DNA of 64,000 nucleotides from GWE2-40-63 sp050251815 (lineage in GTDB: Bacteria > Bacteroidota > Bacteroidia > Bacteroidales > SZUA-534). Position 1 is the first letter of the stretch. Each line of letters opens with the position of its first letter. Position numbers and translations under genes: made by a program. The notes beneath the pieces were generated by a model that saw only the letters and a program-made list of their open reading frames with translations, made no database searches and was not told the origin of the DNA. The stretch covers positions 8,724 through 72,723 of the forward strand of contig JBFWMB010000012.1 in NCBI GenBank assembly GCA_050251815.1, written 5' to 3'. Shown here in pieces: positions 8,966 to 18,538 of the stretch.

Positions 8966-10195
8966 ATGAACCTTAAAAAGCATTTATTCCTGATATTGTT
9001 TTTCCTTACTCAATTTTCCTTTGCGCAAAAGTTCGAAAACCTGGCTTTGACACCGCCTATGGGTTGGAACAGCTGGAATCATTTTGCCTGCGACATTAAC
9101 GAAACAATTGTTCGGGAAATGGCAGATGCAATGGTGTCTTCAGGCATGAAAGATGCCGGTTACGAATACATAAATATCGACGATTGCTGGCAGGGCGAGC
9201 GCGATAGTCTCGGTTTTATACATCCTGACAAAATACGGTTCCCTAATGGTATGAAAGCTTTGGCTGACTATATACACAGTAAAGGGTTAAAACTGGGTAT
9301 TTATTCCGATGCCGGATGGAAAACCTGTGGAGGGAGGTCCGGAAGCCGCGGTTACGAATACCAGGATGCACTGCAATATGCTAATTGGGGAATTGACTAT
9401 TTGAAATATGATTGGTGTAACACCAAAGGACTTAAAGCCGAAGGAGCTTACCTTACCATTCGTGATGCAATATATCAAGCGGGTCGGCCAATGGTTTTAA
9501 GCATTTGCGAATGGGGCGACAACGAACCCTGGGTGTGGGCAAAAGATATCGGCCATTTGTGGCGTACCACCGGCGACATTTATAACTGTTTCGACTGTGT
9601 GTATGATCATGGCACCTGGAATTCTTGGGGAGTTTTGCAGATTCTTGACCTACGCGATAATGATATGCTCCGAAAAGTTGCAGGACCTGGTCATTGGAAC
9701 GATCCTGACATGATGGAGGTAGGCAACGGGATGTTAGTAAACGAAGATCGGGCTCATTTCAGTATGTGGTGTATGTTGGCTGCCCCTCTAATTGCCGGTA
9801 ACGACTTACGAAAAATAAACCGCCCTACTTTGAAAATATTGACCAATCCGCATGCCATAGCTATAAATCAGGACACCCTGGGTATCCAAGGCTACAAGCA
9901 TGGTGTGGTAAGCAATGTCGATGTTTGGGTTAAACCCCTTGTAGACAATGAATTTGCTGTTTGTTTTCTTAACCGAAGCGCTGAATCGGTAAGCATTGTG
10001 TTTGATTGGAAAAACAATCCTTTTAACGATGAATATAGCCAGCAAAGAGCAAACTTTGATAAGGAAGACTATGCTTTATTCAATATCTGGGAAAGCAAAC
10101 CGGATGGTAATACTCAAAAGTCTCTTAAAGCAATAATTCCCGGACATGATGTATTGATGTATCGATTAAAAAAAGCAACAACTAGCCATCCATGA
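8966..10195 (+). CDS. GH27 alpha-galactosidase
   Basis: The 409-residue protein has a cleavable signal peptide (residues 1-20, ending 'FSFA') and the GH27 barrel: 'LTPPMGWNSWNHF' (about 28-40), 'YINIDDCWQ' (68-76), the nucleophile Asp149 in 'YLKYDWCN', and the acid/base region 'GHWNDPDMMEVGN' (242-254). The C-terminal beta-sandwich starts near residue 310. GH27 enzymes remove alpha-1,6-galactosyl side chains, which clears galactomannan or galactoglucomannan for the mannanases next to it. There is no lipobox, so a periplasmic location is likely. It follows the GH26 gene by 49 bases in the same direction, consistent with one operon. Confidence 0.94.
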   Translation: MNLKKHLFLILFFLTQFSFAQKFENLALTPPMGWNSWNHFACDINETIVREMADAMVSSGMKDAGYEYINIDDCWQGERDSLGFIHPDKIRFPNGMKALADYIHSKGLKLGIYSDAGWKTCGGRSGSRGYEYQDALQYANWGIDYLKYDWCNTKGLKAEGAYLTIRDAIYQAGRPMVLSICEWGDNEPWVWAKDIGHLWRTTGDIYNCFDCVYDHGTWNSWGVLQILDLRDNDMLRKVAGPGHWNDPDMMEVGNGMLVNEDRAHFSMWCMLAAPLIAGNDLRKINRPTLKILTNPHAIAINQDTLGIQGYKHGVVSNVDVWVKPLVDNEFAVCFLNRSAESVSIVFDWKNNPFNDEYSQQRANFDKEDYALFNIWESKPDGNTQKSLKAIIPGHDVLMYRLKKATTSHP

Positions 10196-10258
10196 TTTTT
10201 TGGCAATCTGAATATGCAGGAGCCTGTGGAAAAGATAAAAGATTTTAACTTATAGATA

Positions 10259-13132
10259 ATGAAAAAAATATGTGTTTTATTCATCCTAATTACTCTTTCA
10301 CTTACAATTAGCTGGGCACAACCGGTTAAAAAGTACGGTGCATTAAGGGTTGAAGGAACCCAGCTTTGTGATTCATCAGGAAAGCCGATAGTGCTACGAG
10401 GTATGAGTTTTGGCTGGCACAATTGGTGGCCGCGTTTTTATAATCAAGAGGTGGTAAATTGGTTAGTTTCCGACTGGAAAGTTGATGCGGTACGGGCAGC
10501 CATGGGAGTTGAACCAGCCGGAGCTTATTTATACGATTCGGTGGGTGCAATTCAAAAAATAAGGGCAGTAGTTGATGCATCGATTGCTGCCGAGACCTAT
10601 GTTATTATTGATTGGCACAGCCATGGTTTGCTTTTGGATCAGGCAAAAGCATATTTTACGCTAATGGCCGAGACATATGGACACTTTCCTCATGTAATCT
10701 ATGAAATATACAATGAGCCCGATGATACTTATACCTGGGAGGAAGTAAAAGCCTATTCAGTTGAGGTAATCGCTGCCATAAGGGCTGTTGATCCCGACAA
10801 CATTATTTTAGTAGGTTCACCCCACTGGGATCAGGATTTACATTTGGTGGCTGCAGATCCCATCACGGGTTATCAGAACCTAATGTATACCATGCACTTT
10901 TATGCCGGAACACATGGAGGTTGGTTGCGAGATCGTTGCGATGCATCCATGGAGGCCGGTATTCCAATTTTTGTGTCAGAATCAGCTGGTTGTTTGGCTT
11001 CCGGTGATGGCCCCATTGATTATGAATCGTGGAACACCTACCTGCACTGGATGGAACAAAAACAAATCAGCTGGTTTTGTTGGTCAATTTCCGATAAAAA
11101 CGAAACCAGTGCTGCACTATACACCACCGCATCGTCAACCGGTTCCTGGTCTAATACCGATTTAAAGGAGTGGGGTAAATACGTCCGCGGCCTTTTTCAA
11201 AAATACCATTACAGTTATGAACCTGCGCGCATATTTAAAGCAATGGAGAAGGGTCGCTTAGGAGAGGATATTACTATTGGAGTAATTGGAGGTTCAATAA
11301 CTGCGGGTTACGCAGCCAGTACTGAAAGTAAACGATGGGCAAACCTGGTGGCCGACTGGTGGGAAACAACTTTCCCGGAGAGTAAGGTACAGCTTATCAA
11401 TGCCGGTTGGGGGGGCACGGGTTCCGACATTGGAGTCCATCGGGTATCGGATGATTTACTGTCAAAAAAACCCGATTTTGTTGTAATCGAGTTTGGCGTT
11501 AATGATGTGGAAGGGCCGCATGCTACTAAAATGATGGAAGGTTTGGTACAGCAAATAATTTTAGATGAAAATGCTCCGGGTATCATGATATTGGTATTAA
11601 AGCAGGAAAATGGAGCAACAGCGCTCAAAAGCCATAAGGCTGTGGCAGAACATTATAATACTCCATTGATAAACTTTGCCGACTTAATTGACACTCAGGT
11701 TGCTGAGGATGGATTATCGCTTAATAGTATTTTTGTTGACGGATTGCATCCAAACGATGCAGGAATGGCATATATTGCACACTTTATCAACCAGCAACTC
11801 GATAGCCTTTACCTGCAAATACCGGATGCTGAAAACCTGCCCCAGGTGAACACCCAATTGCCAGCACCGCTGGTAACAGATACTTATGCGAATACATTTC
11901 AGTTTTTTCCCCACAACATTATTCCTTTGCATAATCAGGGTTGGGATATTACCGAATTAGGATGGACTACTGAAGTGCCTGATAACCAAATCGATTTTAA
12001 AGTAATGGGCAATGCTTTTTCAGTGGTTTTTACCCAAAACAATAGCGACCAACGCGGTAAAGCAGAATTATGGGTCGACGAAGGAGAAAAAATTATAATT
12101 GATGCTTATATGAATGAAGACTGGGGTACCCGATATGCTTTTGCTCTTATACAGGAAGGACTCAGCGATGGTGAACACACCGTCCACATACGCTCTGTTG
12201 ATGAAACCAGCACTCAGGGACACTTTGTGCAGATAAGCCGTCTGTTGGTAGCCGGTAATATTGGATCCGCTGCGCCCATTGCAATTACCTCGAATTACCA
12301 AAAGGGCCTCATTGATAAAATGCTTGAACTTGACGGCTCTAACAGTTTCGATCCCGATGGAGAAACTATTGAAACGTATCAATGGCTTATTGAAGAAAAA
12401 CCCGACGGAAGTTCATCGATCATTCAAAATGCTGACCAGGTTATGGCAACATTTACTCCCGATTTGGCAGGAACATACCTGATTAGTTTAATTGTTGGTT
12501 CTGGTTTTAACCAAAGCGTTCCTGCATACAAAACACTTGATATTCGCTCCTTTAACAACAAACCCGTTGCCGTTGCCGGACGCGATACCATGAGTGCCAT
12601 CAATAAATACTTTAGGCTCGACGCATCTGCAAGTTATGATGCAGATAACGACCCACTTACCTACCAATGGAATCTGGAATCGTCACCGGAAACAAGTACC
12701 GCTGAATTGATGGGAACTACGCTTGTTCGCCCTCAAATAAAATTCGATGTAGAAGGTTCTTATACTTTTAGTCTGGTGGTTTTTGATAGCATTGAATACA
12801 GTGAAAAAAGTTTTATTATTGTGATTGCAAAAGAAGGATATACTGAAATTTATTCAGAAAAACCCCAAAAAACCGATGCCATATGGGTTTTTCCTAATCC
12901 CACAACTGGAACTGTATTTTTGGATGTTGGTGCATTTGACGGAGAAGAATTACACATAGAATTGTTTTCAATTTTGGGCAAGAAAATTGGATCATTAGCA
13001 AAATACGTCGATGTTTCCAATGGCCAAAACATGTCCATTAATATCAGGCAATTTACCCAGGAGCCAGGGGTATATTTTGTTCGGGTTATTATTAACGGAA
13101 ATTCGTTTACAAGGCGAATAAGTTTGCTATAA
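10259..13132 (+). CDS. GH5 glycanase-SGNH esterase fusion with PKD-like domains and T9SS tail
   Basis: This is a 957-residue modular protein. A signal peptide (1-20) precedes a GH5 domain (about 25-315) with acid/base Glu153 in 'IYNEP' and nucleophile Glu241 in 'FVSES'. An SGNH hydrolase domain (about 330-525) follows, with Ser346 in 'GGSITAG', 'NAGWGG' (381-386), 'FGVND' (412-416) and 'DGLHPND' containing the catalytic Asp/His pair (494/497). Residues about 535-685 are a beta-sandwich accessory domain. Two PKD-like domains lie near 690-780 and 785-870, and the C-terminus has a T9SS sorting domain ('WVFPNPTTGTVFLDV', 'EPGVYFVRVIING'). The likely role is one secreted protein that both cuts a beta-glucan/mannan backbone and removes acetyl groups. 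The GH5 substrate is uncertain between glucan and mannan. Confidence 0.87.
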   Translation: MKKICVLFILITLSLTISWAQPVKKYGALRVEGTQLCDSSGKPIVLRGMSFGWHNWWPRFYNQEVVNWLVSDWKVDAVRAAMGVEPAGAYLYDSVGAIQKIRAVVDASIAAETYVIIDWHSHGLLLDQAKAYFTLMAETYGHFPHVIYEIYNEPDDTYTWEEVKAYSVEVIAAIRAVDPDNIILVGSPHWDQDLHLVAADPITGYQNLMYTMHFYAGTHGGWLRDRCDASMEAGIPIFVSESAGCLASGDGPIDYESWNTYLHWMEQKQISWFCWSISDKNETSAALYTTASSTGSWSNTDLKEWGKYVRGLFQKYHYSYEPARIFKAMEKGRLGEDITIGVIGGSITAGYAASTESKRWANLVADWWETTFPESKVQLINAGWGGTGSDIGVHRVSDDLLSKKPDFVVIEFGVNDVEGPHATKMMEGLVQQIILDENAPGIMILVLKQENGATALKSHKAVAEHYNTPLINFADLIDTQVAEDGLSLNSIFVDGLHPNDAGMAYIAHFINQQLDSLYLQIPDAENLPQVNTQLPAPLVTDTYANTFQFFPHNIIPLHNQGWDITELGWTTEVPDNQIDFKVMGNAFSVVFTQNNSDQRGKAELWVDEGEKIIIDAYMNEDWGTRYAFALIQEGLSDGEHTVHIRSVDETSTQGHFVQISRLLVAGNIGSAAPIAITSNYQKGLIDKMLELDGSNSFDPDGETIETYQWLIEEKPDGSSSIIQNADQVMATFTPDLAGTYLISLIVGSGFNQSVPAYKTLDIRSFNNKPVAVAGRDTMSAINKYFRLDASASYDADNDPLTYQWNLESSPETSTAELMGTTLVRPQIKFDVEGSYTFSLVVFDSIEYSEKSFIIVIAKEGYTEIYSEKPQKTDAIWVFPNPTTGTVFLDVGAFDGEELHIELFSILGKKIGSLAKYVDVSNGQNMSINIRQFTQEPGVYFVRVIINGNSFTRRISLL

Positions 13133-13171
13133 GGTTATTTGCAAAAAACAGAATCAATAAAAAGATATCAA

Positions 13172-15022
13172 ATGAACACTTTAAAGATTATAACAATCTT
13201 GGTTTTTGTTGGTTGTTTTTCGTGCACTGATGCAAACGAAGCAAGCAGCGAAAAACAGATTCTTTCATTCCTAGTCGAAGGGCAGGTACAGGAAACCAAG
13301 ATAAATACTGAAGAATCTACCGTTCAGGTTTGGATTGATAGTACCATTTCATTAACTGCAGTAGCTCCTGAAATAAGGGTATCAGAAAAGGCACAAATAT
13401 ATCCGGCTTCTGGACAAGTGGTTGATTTTAGTAAAGGTCCGGTAGACTATACCGTTACTGCCGAAGATAATTCTACGGAAATTTGGAAAGCCACCATCGA
13501 ATACCAGAAAAGTAATGCGGCTGAAATTCTGTCGTTTTATCTGAAACGTCAGAATAAACCTGCCGTAATTAGCGATTCCACGGTAGTCATCGAGGTAAAA
13601 CTAGGAACTGACTTGACTTCTTTAGCACCGGAGATTCAAATTTCACCTAAAGCTGTAATTATTCCGGAATCGGGCAAAACGGTTGACTTTAGCCAAGGGC
13701 CCGTTTCGTATTTGGTTACTGCTGAAAATGGGATTCAAAAGAACTGGAAAGTTAGCGTAACTACAGAAAAAATCTACGAAGCAGATATTATTAGTTACAC
13801 CATACCAGACCAATCAGGACCTTCTGTTTTCAACTATGCAACCATCACTATCGAAGTGCCAGCAGACTACAATCTTACATCAGTGGTTCCTGAAATTGTG
13901 ATTTCCGACGAAGCGACTATAGAACCAGCTTCAGGTGTTGCTGTCGATTTTTCTGAAACCGGCTATGTTGATTACCTTGTAACTACCCCAATAAATTCAG
14001 TTAAGAACTGGAGGGTATACGTAATTGAAGAGGTTATAAAACCAACAGATCAAAATATTCAATACCTGGGTCGGGTTGATTTTACCAACCCTCTGGCTCC
14101 TCGTTTCTATGCTGCCGGAACCGGGTTTATCCTCAAATTCTCAGGAACTTATTGCCAGGTTCTGTTAAACGATCAGGTGCGGTATGGCAGCTATCATAAT
14201 TACATTCAGGTGGTTATTGATGGAGTTCCAACACGTATACAAACCAGCGATAAAAAAAACACCATTGATTTGGCTAAAGACTTGCCCGAGGGGGAACATA
14301 CACTCATGATTTTTAAAGATACCGAAGCTGGTATTGGATATATGGAACTGGCCGGATTACGTTGCGATAAATTGCTGGTGCCCGATCCCTTACCGGAACG
14401 TCGTATTGAATTTATCGGAAATTCAATTACTTGTGGGTATGGAGCCGACGAAAGTCAAATTGCCTGTAATGCTGCCGAATGGTACGATCAACACAATGCT
14501 TACCGTTCTTACGGTCCCGAAGTGGCCCGTCGGTTAAATGCACAATGGATGCTTACTTCTGTTTCGGGTATAGGAATGACTCATAGCTGCTGCGATATTA
14601 CTTACGAAATGCCCGACATTTATCATTCGGTTAACATGACTACCGGTGATTATCCCTGGGATTTTACCAAATACCCGGCCGATGTGGTCACCATTTGTTT
14701 GGGACAAAACGATGGGGTGCAAGACTCGGTTAAATTTTGCAGTGCCTATGTAAGTTTTATTGCAAACATCCGTTCAAAATATCCGCAAGCTCAAATTATT
14801 TGTTTAACCAGTCCAATGGCCGACAACTATTTGTTTAATGCCCTCGAAAACTATTTATCCGGAATTGTGGCTTATTGCCATGAACAGGGCGATGTAAAAG
14901 TTCATAAGCTGTCTTTAAGTTACAATATGAATAGTGGGTGTGACGCACACCCGAGTATGGAGGAACATCAACAGGTAGCCAACGAACTGGAACCATTTAT
15001 TAAGCAATTGATGAACTGGTAA
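13172..15022 (+). CDS. CE2-type acetyl esterase lipoprotein with three N-terminal repeats
   Basis: The 616-residue product begins with a lipoprotein signal ('CFSC', Cys18). Residues about 30-286 are three copies of an ~85-residue domain, each with an 'APEI.IS..A.I.P.SG..VDFS.GPV.Y.VTAE' core (DUF5018-like). A CE2-style jelly roll follows (about 295-400), then an SGNH domain with the nucleophile Ser418 in 'EFIGNSITCGYG', 'ICLGQNDG', and 'CDAHPS' carrying the catalytic Asp591/His593. CE2 enzymes deacetylate xylan or mannan oligosaccharides. The repeats may hold the enzyme away from the membrane or bind glycan. I use the ATG at 13172 because it gives a clean lipoprotein signal; an upstream in-frame TTG at 13139 would not. 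Confidence 0.85.
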   Translation: MNTLKIITILVFVGCFSCTDANEASSEKQILSFLVEGQVQETKINTEESTVQVWIDSTISLTAVAPEIRVSEKAQIYPASGQVVDFSKGPVDYTVTAEDNSTEIWKATIEYQKSNAAEILSFYLKRQNKPAVISDSTVVIEVKLGTDLTSLAPEIQISPKAVIIPESGKTVDFSQGPVSYLVTAENGIQKNWKVSVTTEKIYEADIISYTIPDQSGPSVFNYATITIEVPADYNLTSVVPEIVISDEATIEPASGVAVDFSETGYVDYLVTTPINSVKNWRVYVIEEVIKPTDQNIQYLGRVDFTNPLAPRFYAAGTGFILKFSGTYCQVLLNDQVRYGSYHNYIQVVIDGVPTRIQTSDKKNTIDLAKDLPEGEHTLMIFKDTEAGIGYMELAGLRCDKLLVPDPLPERRIEFIGNSITCGYGADESQIACNAAEWYDQHNAYRSYGPEVARRLNAQWMLTSVSGIGMTHSCCDITYEMPDIYHSVNMTTGDYPWDFTKYPADVVTICLGQNDGVQDSVKFCSAYVSFIANIRSKYPQAQIICLTSPMADNYLFNALENYLSGIVAYCHEQGDVKVHKLSLSYNMNSGCDAHPSMEEHQQVANELEPFIKQLMNW

Positions 15023-15114
15023 TTTTTCAGTGTTTGGTTTTAAAAACGCACGTGATTACATTGAAAAGAATTCAATAAATTAGCATTCTCGAAAAAACAA
15101 ATGCATCAGATATT

Positions 15115-17106
15115 ATGAAATCAAAAAAACTACTTATTGGAATGATAGCTGTCATCTTAATGATAGCTTCAAGTTGCACCAAAACTACTTTTATTGAACC
15201 CGACCAGTTATTTACCAATAATCTGGTACTTCAGCAGAACTCAAAAGTAAATATTTGGGGAAGTGCAGATCCTGGAGCAAAGATTACCATAAGGGGATCG
15301 TGGGGAAGCCAGACAAATTGCATCGCTGACAAATCAGGAAAATGGCTTGCCCAATTAACAACAATAGAAGCGGGCGGACCTTATGAGCTGAGCATATCGT
15401 CAGGTAAAATAAACAAAACATTTACCAACCTGATGTTGGGCGAAGTGTGGGTTTGTTCCGGTCAGTCGAATATGGAGATGCCCTTGGTGGGAAACTGGGC
15501 ACATGTAAACAATGCGGAACAGGAAGCGGTAGCAGCTGATTATCCAAATATTCGATTGTTTACCGTTGCTAAAAGCATAGCCTTTAATCCCATCGACACC
15601 TTAACAACTCAGGGGTGGCAGGTTTGTGATTCGAATACGGTAAAAGATTTTTCAGCCACAGCTTATTTCTTTGGCCGAAAATTGCATAAAGAACTAAATG
15701 TTCCTATTGGGCTAATCCATACATCGTGGGGAGGGACTGTAGCGGAAGCCTGGACCAGCAAGCAAGCCTTGTTGCAAATGCCCGATTTTTCCAATCAAGT
15801 GGATAAGATTAGCAGTCTCGACGCTTCGCGCGATAGTCTGGAGAAAAAATTTGAAGCAGATACACACCAGATGATGCAGGAAATAACAGCTGCCGATCCC
15901 GGATTCGAAGGAACCTTTGTTCGATTTGCCGACCCGGATTTGGACGATTCCAATTGGATGCCCATCGATTTTCCGAAACTTTGGGAAGAAACCAAGCTGG
16001 GTAATTACGATGGTTCGGGTTGGTTCCGAAAAACAATTACACTTTCAGCAGCTATGGCCGAAAGTGAATTAACCCTGTATTACGGTGCTCCCGACGATTA
16101 CGACGAAGCCTGGTTTAATGGTGTAAAAGTGGGTGAAAATAAAGAATGGGGAAAACAACGGATCTATAAAATTCCTCAAGGAATAGCCCAAGTAGGCAAA
16201 AATGTTATCACTCTACGTGTTTACGATTATACCGGGGGAGGTGGTTTTATGGGAGAACCTAAAGATTACCAGCTGGTTTCTGGGTTGGGAACTTCTATTC
16301 CACTGGCCAAAGGGTGGAAGGCAAAAAAAGGTTTCGATTTTGCCGATATTACAACCCGCCCGGTTTCTCTGTTCGATCCCAATCAGCCCACCGTTTTATA
16401 TAATGCTATGATTCATCCGCTTATTCCTTATTCCATTCAGGGAGCTATATGGTATCAGGGTGAAAGCAATGCCGGTCGGGCATTTCAGTACCGCGAATTA
16501 TTTAAAACCATGATTCAGGATTGGCGAACCAATTGGGATCAGGGCGATTTTCCCTTTTATTTTGTACAATTAGCCAGCTACATGCCCCGAAACCAAAATC
16601 CCATGGATGATACCTGGGCTGAGTTACGCGAAGCCCAAACCATGGCCCTTGAATTACCCAATACCGGAATGGCTGTTACCATTGATATTGGCGACGCCAA
16701 AGACATTCACCCGGGAAACAAGCAGGATGTTGGAAATCGACTGGCCTTTAATGCCCTGGCTAAAACCTACGGAATTGAAATTCCTTACTCCGGACCCATG
16801 TATCTGTCGCACGAACTTAAAGGAAACAGCATTGAACTTGCCTTTGATTTCGTTTATGAAGGTTTGTCAACTTCAGATGGTAGTATGCCTAGCGGATTTG
16901 CCATTGCCGGAGCTGATAAAAAATTCTATTGGGCCGCTGCTAAAATCATTGGAAATAAAGTAATGGTCAGTTCCACCAAAGTTTTGGAACCGGTGGCCGT
17001 GCGTTATGCCTGGTCGAGCAATCCTGAGTGCAATCTGGTAAATAGCGCCGGATTACCAGCTTCTCCTTTCAGAACTGATGACTGGAGAGGGATAACACAA
17101 CCCTAA
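15115..17106 (+). CDS. Sialate O-acetylesterase-family carbohydrate esterase lipoprotein
   Basis: The 663-residue lipoprotein ('IASSC', Cys21) has the two-part SASA-family catalytic architecture: 'GEVWVCSGQSNMEMPL' with nucleophile Ser118, the 'IHTSWGGTVAEAW' block near 200, and 'AIWYQGESNAGRA' about residue 450. A GH2-like sugar-binding beta-sandwich is inserted in the middle (about 265-400; 'NYDGSGWFRKTI', 'DEAWFNGVKVG'). Related proteins in hemicellulose loci act on acetylated xylan, mannan or other glycans rather than sialic acid. With CE2-like and SGNH enzymes beside it, an acetyl-mannan esterase role is the best inference. Length is normal and the gene looks intact. Confidence 0.88.
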   Translation: MKSKKLLIGMIAVILMIASSCTKTTFIEPDQLFTNNLVLQQNSKVNIWGSADPGAKITIRGSWGSQTNCIADKSGKWLAQLTTIEAGGPYELSISSGKINKTFTNLMLGEVWVCSGQSNMEMPLVGNWAHVNNAEQEAVAADYPNIRLFTVAKSIAFNPIDTLTTQGWQVCDSNTVKDFSATAYFFGRKLHKELNVPIGLIHTSWGGTVAEAWTSKQALLQMPDFSNQVDKISSLDASRDSLEKKFEADTHQMMQEITAADPGFEGTFVRFADPDLDDSNWMPIDFPKLWEETKLGNYDGSGWFRKTITLSAAMAESELTLYYGAPDDYDEAWFNGVKVGENKEWGKQRIYKIPQGIAQVGKNVITLRVYDYTGGGGFMGEPKDYQLVSGLGTSIPLAKGWKAKKGFDFADITTRPVSLFDPNQPTVLYNAMIHPLIPYSIQGAIWYQGESNAGRAFQYRELFKTMIQDWRTNWDQGDFPFYFVQLASYMPRNQNPMDDTWAELREAQTMALELPNTGMAVTIDIGDAKDIHPGNKQDVGNRLAFNALAKTYGIEIPYSGPMYLSHELKGNSIELAFDFVYEGLSTSDGSMPSGFAIAGADKKFYWAAAKIIGNKVMVSSTKVLEPVAVRYAWSSNPECNLVNSAGLPASPFRTDDWRGITQP

Positions 17107-17337
17107 TTTTTGGAAATTATTTAAAATAATTTGAAAAAATTTAAAGATGGAGGCTGTAAGATAACTGTTCAGTTTCCATTTTTTTGTTATAGTTTACTAA
17201 TAATACGGTATCTCCTTAACAGAAGTATCAATTAATTAATAGCAAGATTCTATAGTTATAGAAATGGATACATTTTTGAAAGAAATTATCAGCAAACCGC
17301 ATTAATTTCGGGCTTTATCACATTAAATTTTACCTCA

Positions 17338-18396
17338 ATGAAAACAACATTAATGAATCTGTTCGTATTAATAATATTTATGCTTGGTGCATTAAGTACT
17401 CAGGCACAAAGCAATCCGGATTATCATGAATGGTGGCACGAAAGTCATCCGGGTGAACCTTTAAATGCAACAAATCAAAAGAAATTGCCCTTGGTAAAGG
17501 TTGAGAAAAATAAGTTTGTGAATGAGCAGGGCAAAACACTCTTCATTAAAGGGGTGTCAATTTCCGATCCGGATAAAATTGCCAATCAGGGACATTGGAA
17601 CAAGAAATATTTCGAAGTAATCAAGGACTGGGGCATTGAAATGGTTCGTATTCCTGTTCATCCGGTTGCCTGGCGCGAGCGAACACCGATTGGTTACATG
17701 CAATTGCTCGATCAGGCAGTAAACTGGTGTACTGAATTGGGAATCTATGTAATTATCGACTGGCATTCCATCGGTAATCTGAAAACGGAGCTTTTTCAGA
17801 ATCCAATGTACCACACTTCGTTTAGCGAAACCTGTATGTTTTGGCGTACCATGGCAATTCGTTACGGTGGCCATAACACGGTTGCCTTTTATGAGCTGTT
17901 TAACGAACCCACAACGTATCGTAAACAGTTGGGTACCATTTCGTGGAGTACATGGAAAGCCATGATGGAAGAAGTTATTGATATAATTCGTGCATTCGAT
18001 AAAGAAACCATTCCCCTGGTGGCTGGTTTCGACTGGGCTTACGACCTTACGCCCCTGCGACTGGAACCCATTGCCCGCGAAGGGATTGGATATGTTACCC
18101 ATCCCTACGGACACAAACGCACACAACCCTGGGAACCTAAGTGGGAAGAAGCCTTTGGTTTTGCAGCCTGGGAGTATCCGGTGGTGGCCACCGAAATTGG
18201 ATTTGTGTTGGGCGATTCCGGATTAAAAGATAATGAAGATTATGGGAAACGTATCATCGATTATTTAAATGCAAACGGTATTAGTTGGCTTTGGTGGGTT
18301 TTCGATCCCGAATGGCATCCAAACATGATTGAGTCGTGGGATACTTTTAAACCCACTGAATTCGGACAATTTTGTAAAGACACTTACAAAAAATGA
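17338..18396 (+). CDS. GH5 family endo-glycanase
   Basis: The 352-residue protein has a signal peptide (1-23, ending 'STQAQ') and a single GH5 barrel. Motifs include 'VRIPVHPVAW' (103-112), 'VIIDWHSIGN' (138-147), the acid/base Glu190 in 'FYELFNEP', 'GYVTHPYGH' near 252, and the nucleophile Glu286 in 'PVVATEIGF'. It differs from the other two GH5 proteins in the window and looks more like the cellulase-type subfamilies, so cleavage of glucan or glucomannan is plausible. A 231-base gap separates it from the preceding esterase, long enough for its own promoter, although I could not fix one. Substrate assignment is inferred. Confidence 0.85.
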   Translation: MKTTLMNLFVLIIFMLGALSTQAQSNPDYHEWWHESHPGEPLNATNQKKLPLVKVEKNKFVNEQGKTLFIKGVSISDPDKIANQGHWNKKYFEVIKDWGIEMVRIPVHPVAWRERTPIGYMQLLDQAVNWCTELGIYVIIDWHSIGNLKTELFQNPMYHTSFSETCMFWRTMAIRYGGHNTVAFYELFNEPTTYRKQLGTISWSTWKAMMEEVIDIIRAFDKETIPLVAGFDWAYDLTPLRLEPIAREGIGYVTHPYGHKRTQPWEPKWEEAFGFAAWEYPVVATEIGFVLGDSGLKDNEDYGKRIIDYLNANGISWLWWVFDPEWHPNMIESWDTFKPTEFGQFCKDTYKK

Positions 18397-18538
18397 TGTA
18401 ATTTTATTCAAACTATTGCTGAAGCTCTGGCTGTTTTACTTGTTATTGTTAGTTTGCAATACCTATCGATTAGTTAATTGTCATCCCTATTTTAGAGAGA
18501 ATACTGAATTAGACCATATTACATTTAAAACTTTGACT

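Noticed and set aside
18329..18538. Possible 70-residue N-terminal extension of the GH3 protein
   Set aside because: It overlaps the end of the GH5 gene and would bury the lipoprotein signal that starts at 18539.
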